Shown here piece after piece: positions 9,864-18,464 of a stretch of DNA of 64,000 nucleotides. This DNA is from Edaphochlamys debaryana (lineage: Eukaryota; Chlorophyta; Chlorophyceae; Chlamydomonadales). Location: contig JAEHOE010000087.1 of NCBI GenBank assembly GCA_016858145.1, forward strand, positions 248,001-312,000, written 5' to 3'. A model generated the notes under the pieces. The model did no database searches. It was not told where the DNA came from and worked only from the letters and a program-made list of their open reading frames with translations. The stretch's first letter is position 1. Each line of letters opens with the position of its first letter. The position numbers and the translations under genes are program-made.

Positions 9864-10634
9864 AGCCGCCTTAGCGGCTCCAACTGCAAACAGCTGCCTT
9901 GACAGCTCACACACAGATGACTCACGCCGCTGCCTTGGCAACGTGCCACCACAGAACCTCCACGGTCCGCTTGACAGGCTATCAACGGCTGCAGAGCGGC
10001 TCAGAAGCCCTCCAGCAGCTCACGACGCTCCTATGCTCTCACACGCCGCCTTAGCGACAACACGCCAGATGCAGATGAAGCAGCTGCCTTAACAGCGTCT
10101 CTACCCACACCAAACTCCTCCTGCCTTAGCAGCCTGGTACGCTGCCACGCACACCCAGCTGCCTTGGCAGCACTCACTACCCTCCGTAGCCGACCGCCTT
10201 GACGGTACGCTAACCCTTGCCTTGCTGGGCCCTTGCTCACGAGCCCCCGAAGCCTGGCACACGTGCCTTGACACGAAACACGGCCCTTAAGCCACCGGCC
10301 CTAGGTGATCCAGCTAGACTAGTTCACCCGCGCCACAAGCCCTTAGGCCCCTCAGTCGTACAGCGCCCGGTACTCCTCGATGCTCTGGTTGGGGCGACGG
10401 GGCAGGGGCTCGGTGGGCAGGCCGCGGGAGGCCAGGTACATGTTACGGCTGGGAAGACGGTCCTCCGGAAGAGACTTAGCCATGGCACGGGCAATGGGAG
10501 GATATGTCAGACGCAGTCTTGACTGCACAGGTAGCGCAGCCTTGGTCTGAGCTTGATGTCGCGGATGTCACAAGGCACGTAACCGGATGCACGGCCTTGG
10601 CCGCTAGATACGGTAGTCGCAAAGGCCTTAGCCT
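9864..10634. other. Cluster of small hairpins with CCTTRR loops
   Basis: At least ten short inverted repeats with loop CCTTRR and different but complementary stems: 9864-9879 AGCCG/CGGCT, 9892-9907 AGCTG/CAGCT, 10083-10096 GCTG/CAGC, 10121-10132 CTG/CAG, 10158-10171 GCTG/CAGC, 10193-10206 ACCG/CGGT, 10262-10275 CGTG/CACG, 10282-10293 GGC/GCC, 10592-10603 CGG/CCG and 10623-10634 AGG/CCT. The element transcript would show YYAAGG loops. Copied at 18465-19251 and 28785-29555. Confidence 0.75.
10352..10483 (-). CDS. 43-codon leader ORF (left copy)
   Basis: Reads MAKSLPEDRLPSRNMYLASR... and ends IEEYRALYD-stop. It has strongly GC-biased third positions and balanced composition, unlike the shadow frames around it. 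The frame is open upstream to a TGTGCAG that could be a splice acceptor, so it may be the last exon of a captured gene. Product not recognised. Conserved at 18969-19100 and 29273-29404. Confidence 0.45.
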   Translation of the reverse strand: MAKSLPEDRLPSRNMYLASRGLPTEPLPRRPNQSIEEYRALYD

Positions 10635-11284
10635 ATCCAATAGCTCTGGCGCTCTGCCGGCGGCTTGCCGCAGAAGCGTGCTTCTACCCTTCGCGCGCAA
10701 GTATCGCGCGCGGTCTGTTCCCAAGCTGGGAAGACGGCGACGTCCAGCAGGCACGCCCTTGCTGACGTCCTCTGACACGTAGATCTGGGCCTATCGCCCC
10801 CTCGCACGCTCAGCTTACTGGCGGATCGACGGTCGATGGCAAATTCGGCAGGAGCGCACTCAACTCCTTACAGCAGCTACGCAGCTCTCCTAGCTGCGTG
10901 CTCAGCAATAACAGCTTGGTCTGTCCACTACGTAAGCAACACCGGCAAGCAGTACCAGAGAGCTTGGGAACAGACGCCGATGGCGGCTGTCCCCGCGCCC
11001 ATTACCCCGCTATCCCCGATCGTACGACACTCTGTCCACCGATGATTGCTCACCCTACCACATTACGCCACTAAGCCTCGACGCAGCTCCACCGGCTGCG
11101 GCGAGCAAGTCTGCTAACGAAATCCCCCGTGGTGCAATTGGGTTCGTGCGGCGCCTACCTGCGTCCGCCGACCCTTCGACTTCCCGCGACTTCTCCATGC
11201 ATTTCCCGACACGGCCTCCGGGTACCCCTCCCGGTACCCCTCCGGATACCTTCCAGGCACGGTGACATGCCAGTGCCTGACAGC
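10635..11284. other. Remainder of the element 5' leader (left copy)
   Basis: Non-coding as far as I can see. It ends at a perfect palindrome TGACAGCTGTCA spanning the terminal-repeat boundary. No clear tRNA primer-binding site (TGG...) sits immediately next to the repeat on the minus strand. Confidence 0.55.
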
Positions 11285-11329
11285 TGTCACGACCCAGCGT
11301 GTCCTATTGACCCCATGATGTCCCTAGCA
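11285..11329 (-). repeat. Terminal repeat 2, shared by left copy and copy A
   Basis: Identical to the repeat at 8811. On its inner (right) side lies a C9 run (11336-11344), which is a G9 polypurine tract on the element sense strand just upstream of the 3' terminal repeat, as expected for an LTR element. Confidence 0.7.
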
Positions 11330-11437
11330 AACGGTCCCCCCCCCAGCTCCGGCGGCGACGCTGCCGTGGGCTGGAGCGCGGGTTTAGATAAAGCAAGTGG
11401 CAAAGGCTAAAGAATCCCGAAGAGAAAGCTCAAACTC
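11330..11437. other. Copy A 3' untranslated segment and polypurine tract
   Basis: Between the pol stop codon (11438) and the 3' terminal repeat. It contains the G9 tract (sense strand) at 11336-11344. No other feature. Confidence 0.6.
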
Positions 11438-14161
11438 TCACACAATCACGGGCTGAATGCCCTCCGAGCGCAGAAAGCCCAGGCGCCTCGCTCCGGCCGC
11501 CATCAGCACGATCCAGACACACGTCACGCATGGCACGACCACCAGTCGGCCTTCCGCAATCCTGGCTCTCAGCCATCCCAGTCGCGCCCCGTCGCTCTCC
11601 TGCAGGTACTCCCAGGAGCACCTCGCCACTACCGCCTCTCTCGCCTGCTCGGCTGCCCCGCCCATGTAGGCGTCGATCACCTCGGGCGCGCTCTCCATCC
11701 AGATAACCCCCATATCAATCCCGTTCTTCTTTGCTTGCTCCAGCGCATGGTGTTCGCAGACCCTTGGGCCTGCGGCGGTTGGGCCGCGACGCAGTGCGCA
11801 GCCCTGCACGCGCAGCCATGCAGCCGCCTCCGGCGTGGTGCCCCATGGGGCATAGACGGTCAGCGCCAGCCCCACGTCGATTACGTCCGCCAGGGCCTTG
11901 CACTCAGCCTCCGTGGCCTGCGGCGCCCCGGCGCCTCCGCTGCGCGCCAGCTCCGCCAACCTTCCCGCCTTGGCGGGATGGTGCTTTCCTGGCATGGCCG
12001 CCGCCAGCTTGCCGGCTGCTCCCGCCGAGTCGGTCTGGTTGGCCGCTCCTGCGGTGCTGCCCGTGGCAGCCGCGGCCTTGGGCTCGCCCGGCTTGAGCAG
12101 ACGCGGCCTGAGCTGCGTTAGCGTCACCAGTTCGGAGTCGCCCTTGCCGTACTCGATAAGAAAGTGATGCACGCGCCTGCGCGTGCCAGCGTAGCTTACT
12201 ATGCCAGTCTCTCGCTTGTTCCTTGCCTTGCGGCCCTTGCCCTGCCGCATCGCCAACGCTCCTTGGAGCTTCTTCAGGTGGGGTGGCGGCTCAGCCTTGG
12301 TCCGCCGCTCCGCCGCCTTGGCGGCGACTTGGCCCACCGTCACACCCTTGCTTGAGCAGCGCGGGCAGACCCAATTGCCGTCAGGACTCGCCTCGAGCGC
12401 GGGGCTCAGGCAGTACGTGTGCCAGCCCGTGCCGCACGCGTCGCACAGCAGCATCCACTCCTCCGCATCCGGCATGGAGCATACCTCGCAGGCGAGCGTG
12501 AGTGGCGGCCTGGCCAGCCTTGGATCGATCTCCGGATCCACGATCGGCATGTGGCATGGGGCCACGTGCGTGACGTGTGCGGTCACTACTGTGCCGCACT
12601 TGCCCTCCAGTACCAGCACGCCTGAGGCCCTGACCTCCGCAACTCGCAGCACCTCGGGGCGCACTTGCGGGTCAAGACTTGTCTTGGCTGTCGTGTTGCG
12701 GTAATACACATAATCTCCTATCTCAAACTTGCGCAGCTTGGGCTCGAGCCCTCCGCCTCGTAGGCGGGCGTAACGCAGCATGTCACGATGCTGCGCCACC
12801 GTCAGGTTGCCCCCAGCGATGGCCATGTGGCGCCGCATGGCGGCTGCCCTCGAGAGCACGGAGCGTGCCGCCGCCTCGGGGTCATCCAGGCTCAGCTCCG
12901 TCTCAAACCTTGGTTTGACAGCCGGGGGAATCACAGGGTCCACTGCGTGAATCAGAGTGTACGGGCAGAGCTTGGTGGCTGCCTGCGTTGAGCAGTTGTA
13001 GCCCAACATGATGGCAGGCAGGCGCTCGTCCCAGTCGTTGAGACCGCCTGCCGCTTGGGCGAGCTTGGTCAGGGCCGACTTGCAGCTCTGAACAGCTCGC
13101 TCGCTCAGCCCGTTGGCCTGGGGGTGCTCGGCTGAGGTCTGCCTGTGGTCAATCAGCGCCTCGGCCAACAGCGCGGCGAACTGCCCCTTCCACTCGCCGC
13201 CTTGGTCCGAGCACACCTCGGCACATGCGCCGTAGCGCCCCAGCACGTGATGCGAAAAGGCGAAGGCCGTGACCGCCGCCTTCTTGCTGGGAATCGGAAT
13301 CAGAATAACGTACTTGCTGAAGTGTTCCACGCACACCATGCAGTAGCGGTTGCCATGCACGGTCTTGTTGAAGGGGCCGCACAGGTCCACGCCCCAGCGG
13401 TAGAACAGGCCCCCGATGGGAAGAGGGTTCAGCACGCCGGGCCTGCCGCTAAATTGTGCCCGCAGCTTGTCGCATGCGGCGCAGTGCTTGACGGCCGTGG
13501 CCGTGTCTTCCTTGATGCCGCGCCACCAGTAGCTGTGAAGCAGCAGCGCCAAGGTGCGCCTCACGCCCCAGTGCCCTGTCTGCTCGTGCACCCTGCGCAC
13601 CAGCTCGCCTCGCTCGGCGGGCGGTGGCACTATGCGGGTCTTGCCATCGAGCGACACGGTGTGCAGCTTGCCCGCAAGCCACCTGTAGCGGTGGGCGCGC
13701 TTGCGGATGCGAGCTTGCTCGCCCTCACTCATGCCCGTGGGCATCTGTCCTGTCTTAACGAACTCCAAGGTTGCATCATCATCCCAAATGTCGCCGTACG
13801 GCGCTGACGCTGGCGGTGACTCGCTGTCCAGGGCGCCGCTCGCCAGGACGCACAAGGGGCTGGCGTCCGGGGCCCAGCCGCAAGCGAACGCCGCCGCCAC
13901 GCCGTCTGACGCGCCTGAGGCTGACGCCACCAGCGCGGCTGGCGCTTGCGCCGGAAGTGCCTGTGGCACATCATCCGCCAACACCCGCGCCATACTTAGC
14001 ACGCCCGCCAGGCAGGTGACGTCAGCGGCCGCCGCCAGCAGGGCGCGCCGCTCCGCCTCAGGCAGGCTTGCCGTAACGCCGGGTGAGAAGCCCTTGAGCA
14101 GCTCACACTCGTCCGGCGTTGGCGGGGTGAACTTTTGCTTCTCGACATCGACACTGGGCAT
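11438..14161 (-). CDS. Integrase-PHD polyprotein part, copy A
   Basis: 907 codons, the 3' part of the gag-pol frame. In order: N-terminal linker; H2C2 zinc-binding region (HEQTGHWGVRR... and HCAACDK); integrase core with the acidic triad visible in GVDLCGP, CSDQGGEW and GLSERAV; a C-terminal basic/GPY-like segment (DYVYYRNTTAK); a C4HC3 PHD finger (CEVCS...CDACGTGWHTYC...CPRC); then about 300 residues of unknown function ending IQPVIV. The PHD probably guides integration to marked chromatin. It is separated from the upstream frame by a one-base deletion near 14151, where copy B has CATCGTACAC and copy A CATCGACAC, so copy A cannot make the continuous protein without a frameshift. Confidence 0.9.
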   Translation of the reverse strand: MPSVDVEKQKFTPPTPDECELLKGFSPGVTASLPEAERRALLAAAADVTCLAGVLSMARVLADDVPQALPAQAPAALVASASGASDGVAAAFACGWAPDASPLCVLASGALDSESPPASAPYGDIWDDDATLEFVKTGQMPTGMSEGEQARIRKRAHRYRWLAGKLHTVSLDGKTRIVPPPAERGELVRRVHEQTGHWGVRRTLALLLHSYWWRGIKEDTATAVKHCAACDKLRAQFSGRPGVLNPLPIGGLFYRWGVDLCGPFNKTVHGNRYCMVCVEHFSKYVILIPIPSKKAAVTAFAFSHHVLGRYGACAEVCSDQGGEWKGQFAALLAEALIDHRQTSAEHPQANGLSERAVQSCKSALTKLAQAAGGLNDWDERLPAIMLGYNCSTQAATKLCPYTLIHAVDPVIPPAVKPRFETELSLDDPEAAARSVLSRAAAMRRHMAIAGGNLTVAQHRDMLRYARLRGGGLEPKLRKFEIGDYVYYRNTTAKTSLDPQVRPEVLRVAEVRASGVLVLEGKCGTVVTAHVTHVAPCHMPIVDPEIDPRLARPPLTLACEVCSMPDAEEWMLLCDACGTGWHTYCLSPALEASPDGNWVCPRCSSKGVTVGQVAAKAAERRTKAEPPPHLKKLQGALAMRQGKGRKARNKRETGIVSYAGTRRRVHHFLIEYGKGDSELVTLTQLRPRLLKPGEPKAAAATGSTAGAANQTDSAGAAGKLAAAMPGKHHPAKAGRLAELARSGGAGAPQATEAECKALADVIDVGLALTVYAPWGTTPEAAAWLRVQGCALRRGPTAAGPRVCEHHALEQAKKNGIDMGVIWMESAPEVIDAYMGGAAEQAREAVVARCSWEYLQESDGARLGWLRARIAEGRLVVVPCVTCVWIVLMAAGARRLGFLRSEGIQPVIV

Positions 14162-17100
14162 GCGCTTGTTGCCTCAAGCGCCTCCAGGTTGGCGCCTATC
14201 GCGCCCGCCAGGACAGCCCGTGCGGGCTGTCCCTCACTCTCGGAAGGGTAGTACGGCGGCCGCACGTTGCGGCGCGCCGCCGCCATCCGTCGGCCTTGGC
14301 CGATTGCATCTTGTGCACTGAAGCGCGCCGGCCTGACTGCCGACGCTATGGTCTCTCGCAGGCCGCACGGCTCGGAGAGGTTCGTCCAGAACCGGTACAC
14401 CTGGTGCACGCCCGAGCCGAAGAGGGCCGAGTCCGCCACCAGCGGGGAACCCCACGCCTCATGCAGCCTGCTCTCCGAATTCCGCTGCTCGACAGGCGGG
14501 GTGGGCCCTGACGCAGCCGTGGTGCCGCACAGGAAGGCCACCCTATCGGCGCCCAGCGCCTGCTGCGCCCCGCCCACCAGCCTCAGCACGGCCTCTTGAG
14601 CCGTCGTGTCACCCCGCGCCCAGAACGCCACAACAAGCAGCGGCGCCTCGTCTGGCACTGAGGCTAGCAGCCTCGGGGTTGTGAGCTTGCTCACATCATC
14701 GTTCAACAGCAACAGCGCCTGCCCCGCCGCCGTGGCGGTGAACAGGTCCGGGTGCAGCCGCGCCAGCTCAGGCAGGCGGGCCAGCACCGCCCCATGTGCG
14801 GGTGCTGAGGAGTCAGCGTACACGTAGCGCTGCACAGGCAGCCCCGCACGCAGACACGCCTCAAGCCCTGGCGCCAGCCCTCCGTAAAGCTCGGCGACGA
14901 CCGCGCCTTGGCGCATGGCAGAGTCGTGCCACCGTGCCGCCTGAAGCATGGCGGGCGCATGGGTCGGCGGCGCGGTGGTTGGTGCACCATCCTGCCGCAG
15001 CCTCCTCTTGCGTGCCGCCCGCCACTCCAGCGCATCATTCCGCAGCTTGCTGCGCTCAGCCCGGACCTCCTCCACCTCATCCTTCGGCGGGGGAATCCTG
15101 GCCTCAAACGCCCAACCGTTCCATCCGTTCAACGCCCCACTTGAGTCAGGCGCGTAGGCGTCTATGAAGGGCGCGGCCTTAGCCGCGGTAGCAAGCGCCA
15201 CGTTGAGCACCTCACACGCCGTAGCGCTTGAGTTCACCACTCCAGAGTGGGCCGGCGTGGTTCCAGCAAACCCGCCTGGCTCATCCTCCTCGTCCAGTCT
15301 GGCGCCTGACACGTCCTCCGAGCTTGCTCGGGGGTTGCGTGACAGCCCGTCCGCATTTTGGTGCTTGGCGCCCGCACGATGCTCAACAACAAAATTATAC
15401 TCTTGCAACACCAGCGCAAAGCGCGCATACTGCCCCGTGAGGCCCTCAGAACTCATCAAGTAAAGCAGCGGGCGGTGGTCTGTCACGATCTTGAAGGGAA
15501 CGTCCGTGCCAATCAGGTGGTGTCGGAACATCTTAACAGCCCACACGACCGCTAACATCTCCCCCTTGTACGAAGCATAGTTTGCCTCGTGCTTGTTCAG
15601 GGAACGACTTATGCACGCGCACATGTACTCTCTCCCGTCAGCCCCCACCTGGCCCAGCACGGCGGCTATGCCACGGTTAGAGAAATCGGTGTGCAAAACC
15701 AACTGACGTGAGTAATCAATGTGCTTCAACACCAAATCAGGTTGCGTGAATATCTCCTTGATCTTGCGCAGGCCGTGGCGCTGCACCATCTCCTCTGTTA
15801 TGAGGCTGATGGAGGCGCTGTGGTCTCGCAGGGAGTCGGGCGCACAGCTTGCCTCGCCGTCGCCGCCGCCCCCGCTGCCGTGGCCTCCGCCGCCTCCCTT
15901 GCGGCGGATGAGGATGGCCCCCGGCTCGTAGTAGAACATGTACGGGTTCTCCTCGAAGTAGGCCTTGGCCTCAGCGTTGCCCTCCAAGAGCTGCTCACGC
16001 TCCTGATCAGACATGTTGAAGATGGAGGTGTAGGCCTTGGCCGGGTGGGTGACGCAGTAGGCAGGGCCCGCCTCGTTGCGGTGCACATAGACCTGCGCCC
16101 CTCCGCCCCCTGGCCTCGCCTTGGCGCTGGCCAGCGCGGCGCTGCCCTGCGCCGCGGCGCACTGCAGCTTGCTGAACACCTCCTCCTGAAGTGCGCTCAA
16201 GGAGCTGCTCGCCCCTAGCGACACCGTGCTGTCGAGGTCCAGCACCAGCTGGAGCCGTGCCGCGGGCTCCCCGCTCGGTGCAGCATCCTTGGGTGCGGGT
16301 GAGGCGCGTTCCGGCGGCGCCTCGTAACGCTGCTGCGGAATTGCCGCCACCTGGAAGCCGATGGGCGCCGGCTGCTGCTTGAGCGTGGCCAGCGCGTGCG
16401 CCCCCGCCTCCGTCAGCCCTGCGGCGTGCGCCGCCGCCAGCGCGCACGTCGCCCTGCTGCTTGCGGAGAACTCCTCTGTGTCGGCGGCGTGCACTGCCGC
16501 CGCGTGAGCCTCCGAATCGTACAGCTCCTCATCGTACTCGTCCTCAGCCCCAGCGTCCGCCGCCGTGGCGGCTGCTGCGTGCTGGTTGGCGGTGGTGGTG
16601 GCCAAGGCCGCCAGAGCCTTGCTCACTTGGGCCAGCTGCTCCTGCAGCGACGTGACTGCGGCCGCCTGCTGCGTGCCGCCGCCGCCGCCAGCTCCACCGC
16701 CGCCCCCGCCCCCGCCCCGCCGCTTTTTCTCATACTCGGCGAGGTTGCGGTCGAACTTGTCCTTGAGCGGGCCGGGTGGCGGCGCGTAGTTGCGCGGGGC
16801 GAACTCGGGGTTCTGGATGAAGCAGATCCTCCCGTGCCAGCGCCCGCACTCGTCGCACTTGTTGACGCCCGCGGGGCGGCTTGCCGTGCCTCCGCCGGCC
16901 CTGTTGCCGCCTCCGCCGCTGCTGCCGCCAGCGCCTTGGCGCTTCTGCTGCTCCGCCTGCCACTTGGTTGCGGGCGGCGGGGCCTGCGCAGAGACCAGCG
17001 CTGCTTGCAGCTGCTCAATCTGCTTGACCAGCGCGGACACGCTCTCTGCCGCGCCGGTCACGAGCGCAGGCCTGCCAGACTTGATCTGCCTGCACCTCTC

Positions 17101-18042
17101 CGTGGGGTGCGAGCTGTTGGCACCGTGCACCGTGCAGAAGAACCTGCCCTGCTTGGCGGGGGCCGCTGGTTGCGCCGCGGCGGGCGCCTTGGCGCCGCCT
17201 GCGGGCTTGCCCGCCTTGGACCCTCCCGCGGCGCCCTCCTCCGTCGCCGCCACCGCTTGGGCAAACCTCAAGTTGTCCCAGTAGTTGTTGGCGTCAACCG
17301 CCATCTCGTCCAGCTTGCCGTACCAGTCCGTCTCCGGCACCCGCCGCCAGATCGGTCCCAGGTCGTTGCGGACTTCGGGAATCAGGCGGTTGAAGTAGTT
17401 GCGGGCGAACGTGGTCTTGCCGATGTCCAGGTACGGCTCGTACCTTCGCGCTTGCGCGAGGTAGCTTGACGGCGACATCTCCATGGTCTGCTTCAGCTTC
17501 TCATACGCCAGCCGGTAGTTGGCTTTCCGCTCCGGCTCGAAGTGTGTTCGTACCGCATCACAGTAGTACTCCCATAGCGCCTTGCCGTGCAGGTTGGCGG
17601 CTGCGTTGCCCGGCTTGGCCTGCAGCCATGCGGTGGCCTTAGCCACGAGCGTGCTCTTGCGCGAGTTGTGCCAGTGCTCAAACTCGCTCTCGGAGATGGG
17701 GATCTTGTCCAGCATGTACTCGACCTCGGCCACCGGGATTTTGTCTAGGTCCCAGTTGCCCTGTCTTCTGACCTTAGTCAGCTCACGGTCTCCGTGCGAC
17801 GTGAAGTCTGGTATGGAGGAGAAGCAGAACGGTTCCATGCGCTGCCGCCTCCGTTCCTCATCAGAGGAGCGAGACGGATAGTCGTCGTCCATCTCGTTCC
17901 ACCAGCTGTTTGCTGCAGGCCGTGGCCGGACCGGTGCCTGCTGCCGCTGGCCTTGACCTGATTGTGGCGGCGCTGGCACCTGGGGGATGGTTACGAGGGC
18001 AGCAGCTCCGGCAGCAAGCGCGTTTAGTGCAGGCTGCAACAC
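13996..18042 (-). CDS. Gag-PR remnant-RNase H-methyltransferase-like polyprotein, copy A
   Basis: 1348 codons from an in-frame GTG (arbitrary start; the first in-frame ATG is at about residue 50). Order: capsid-like region, residues about 110-235; CHHC knuckle (CTVHG...H...C) near 305; CCHC-type knuckle (CDECGRWHGRIC) near 415; glycine-rich linker; protease remnant with DHSASISLI in place of DSGAS near 740; RNase H with LHTDFSNRG, YKGEMLAVV, IVTDHRPLL and NADGLSR, residues about 760-905; methyltransferase-like region about 1040-1235 (ELYGGLAPGLEACLRAG, later GSGVHQVYRFWTNL); then the start of the integrase linker. Reverse transcriptase is absent between protease and RNase H. The frame ends early through the one-base deletion near 14151. 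Near-identical to copy B. Confidence 0.88.
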   Translation of the reverse strand: MLQPALNALAAGAAALVTIPQVPAPPQSGQGQRQQAPVRPRPAANSWWNEMDDDYPSRSSDEERRRQRMEPFCFSSIPDFTSHGDRELTKVRRQGNWDLDKIPVAEVEYMLDKIPISESEFEHWHNSRKSTLVAKATAWLQAKPGNAAANLHGKALWEYYCDAVRTHFEPERKANYRLAYEKLKQTMEMSPSSYLAQARRYEPYLDIGKTTFARNYFNRLIPEVRNDLGPIWRRVPETDWYGKLDEMAVDANNYWDNLRFAQAVAATEEGAAGGSKAGKPAGGAKAPAAAQPAAPAKQGRFFCTVHGANSSHPTERCRQIKSGRPALVTGAAESVSALVKQIEQLQAALVSAQAPPPATKWQAEQQKRQGAGGSSGGGGNRAGGGTASRPAGVNKCDECGRWHGRICFIQNPEFAPRNYAPPPGPLKDKFDRNLAEYEKKRRGGGGGGGGAGGGGGTQQAAAVTSLQEQLAQVSKALAALATTTANQHAAAATAADAGAEDEYDEELYDSEAHAAAVHAADTEEFSASSRATCALAAAHAAGLTEAGAHALATLKQQPAPIGFQVAAIPQQRYEAPPERASPAPKDAAPSGEPAARLQLVLDLDSTVSLGASSSLSALQEEVFSKLQCAAAQGSAALASAKARPGGGGAQVYVHRNEAGPAYCVTHPAKAYTSIFNMSDQEREQLLEGNAEAKAYFEENPYMFYYEPGAILIRRKGGGGGHGSGGGGDGEASCAPDSLRDHSASISLITEEMVQRHGLRKIKEIFTQPDLVLKHIDYSRQLVLHTDFSNRGIAAVLGQVGADGREYMCACISRSLNKHEANYASYKGEMLAVVWAVKMFRHHLIGTDVPFKIVTDHRPLLYLMSSEGLTGQYARFALVLQEYNFVVEHRAGAKHQNADGLSRNPRASSEDVSGARLDEEDEPGGFAGTTPAHSGVVNSSATACEVLNVALATAAKAAPFIDAYAPDSSGALNGWNGWAFEARIPPPKDEVEEVRAERSKLRNDALEWRAARKRRLRQDGAPTTAPPTHAPAMLQAARWHDSAMRQGAVVAELYGGLAPGLEACLRAGLPVQRYVYADSSAPAHGAVLARLPELARLHPDLFTATAAGQALLLLNDDVSKLTTPRLLASVPDEAPLLVVAFWARGDTTAQEAVLRLVGGAQQALGADRVAFLCGTTAASGPTPPVEQRNSESRLHEAWGSPLVADSALFGSGVHQVYRFWTNLSEPCGLRETIASAVRPARFSAQDAIGQGRRMAAARRNVRPPYYPSESEGQPARAVLAGAIGANLEALEATSACPVSMSRSKSSPRQRRTSVSCSRASHPALRQACLRRSGAPCWRRPLTSPAWRAC

Positions 18043-18377
18043 GAACTGCTCTGTCTCCCCACTGTCCTCTGCCTCGGCCTCGCCGTGCCCTTGGTCAAGG
18101 GCCTGCCCCTCTCCGCTTCCCTCTGCTGCTGCCGCTGCGCCTCCCGCTGCAGCAGTTGCTCGTGCAGCCCGGCTAGCTGCTTGTTCAGCCCGTCTATGGA
18201 CGAAACCTCCTCACCGAGCCCCTCTCTATCCGCTGCACCTGGCTGTTGGACTGACGGCGCCGGGCGAAAGCTAGCACCCGACCGAGTCTGCCCGGCCCTG
18301 TGCTGACTGCCCTGAATGGACCCCTCCTTAGATCCCGTTGGCTGCAGACCCTCGATCCCCCGCGACCCACGCTGCAA
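18024..18377 (-). CDS. Leader coiled-coil frame, copy A
   Basis: Same 117-codon frame as 9423-9776, overlapping the gag start. No ATG in this frame or in the gag frame upstream of it. Confidence 0.4.
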   Translation of the reverse strand: MQRGSRGIEGLQPTGSKEGSIQGSQHRAGQTRSGASFRPAPSVQQPGAADREGLGEEVSSIDGLNKQLAGLHEQLLQREAQRQQQREAERGRPLTKGTARPRQRTVGRQSSSCCSLH

Positions 18378-18464
18378 CGTTGAGCGCTGAGGATGAGGAG
18401 TTGGAAGAGGCGTCAGGAACGGGAGAGGCTCGATTGGATCCAGTGGGACTTAACAACTTGAACC

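Larger units (their letters stand above)
8811..11329 (-). mobile_element. Truncated left copy of the Gypsy-like element
   Basis: Order on the plus strand: terminal repeat (8811-8855), six bases, then gag from 8862, the 5' leader (9442-11284) and a second terminal repeat (11285-11329) shared with copy A. All of pol and most of gag are deleted. The break joins the terminal-repeat side to gag at a GGT shared by both. The outer edge begins TGTCAC directly against composite-unit sequence, which identifies the element end. Confidence 0.8.

Noticed and set aside
16396..17469. 357-codon plus-strand frame (and 26716-27789)
   Set aside because: Shadow of the gag frame on the opposite strand, caused by GC bias.
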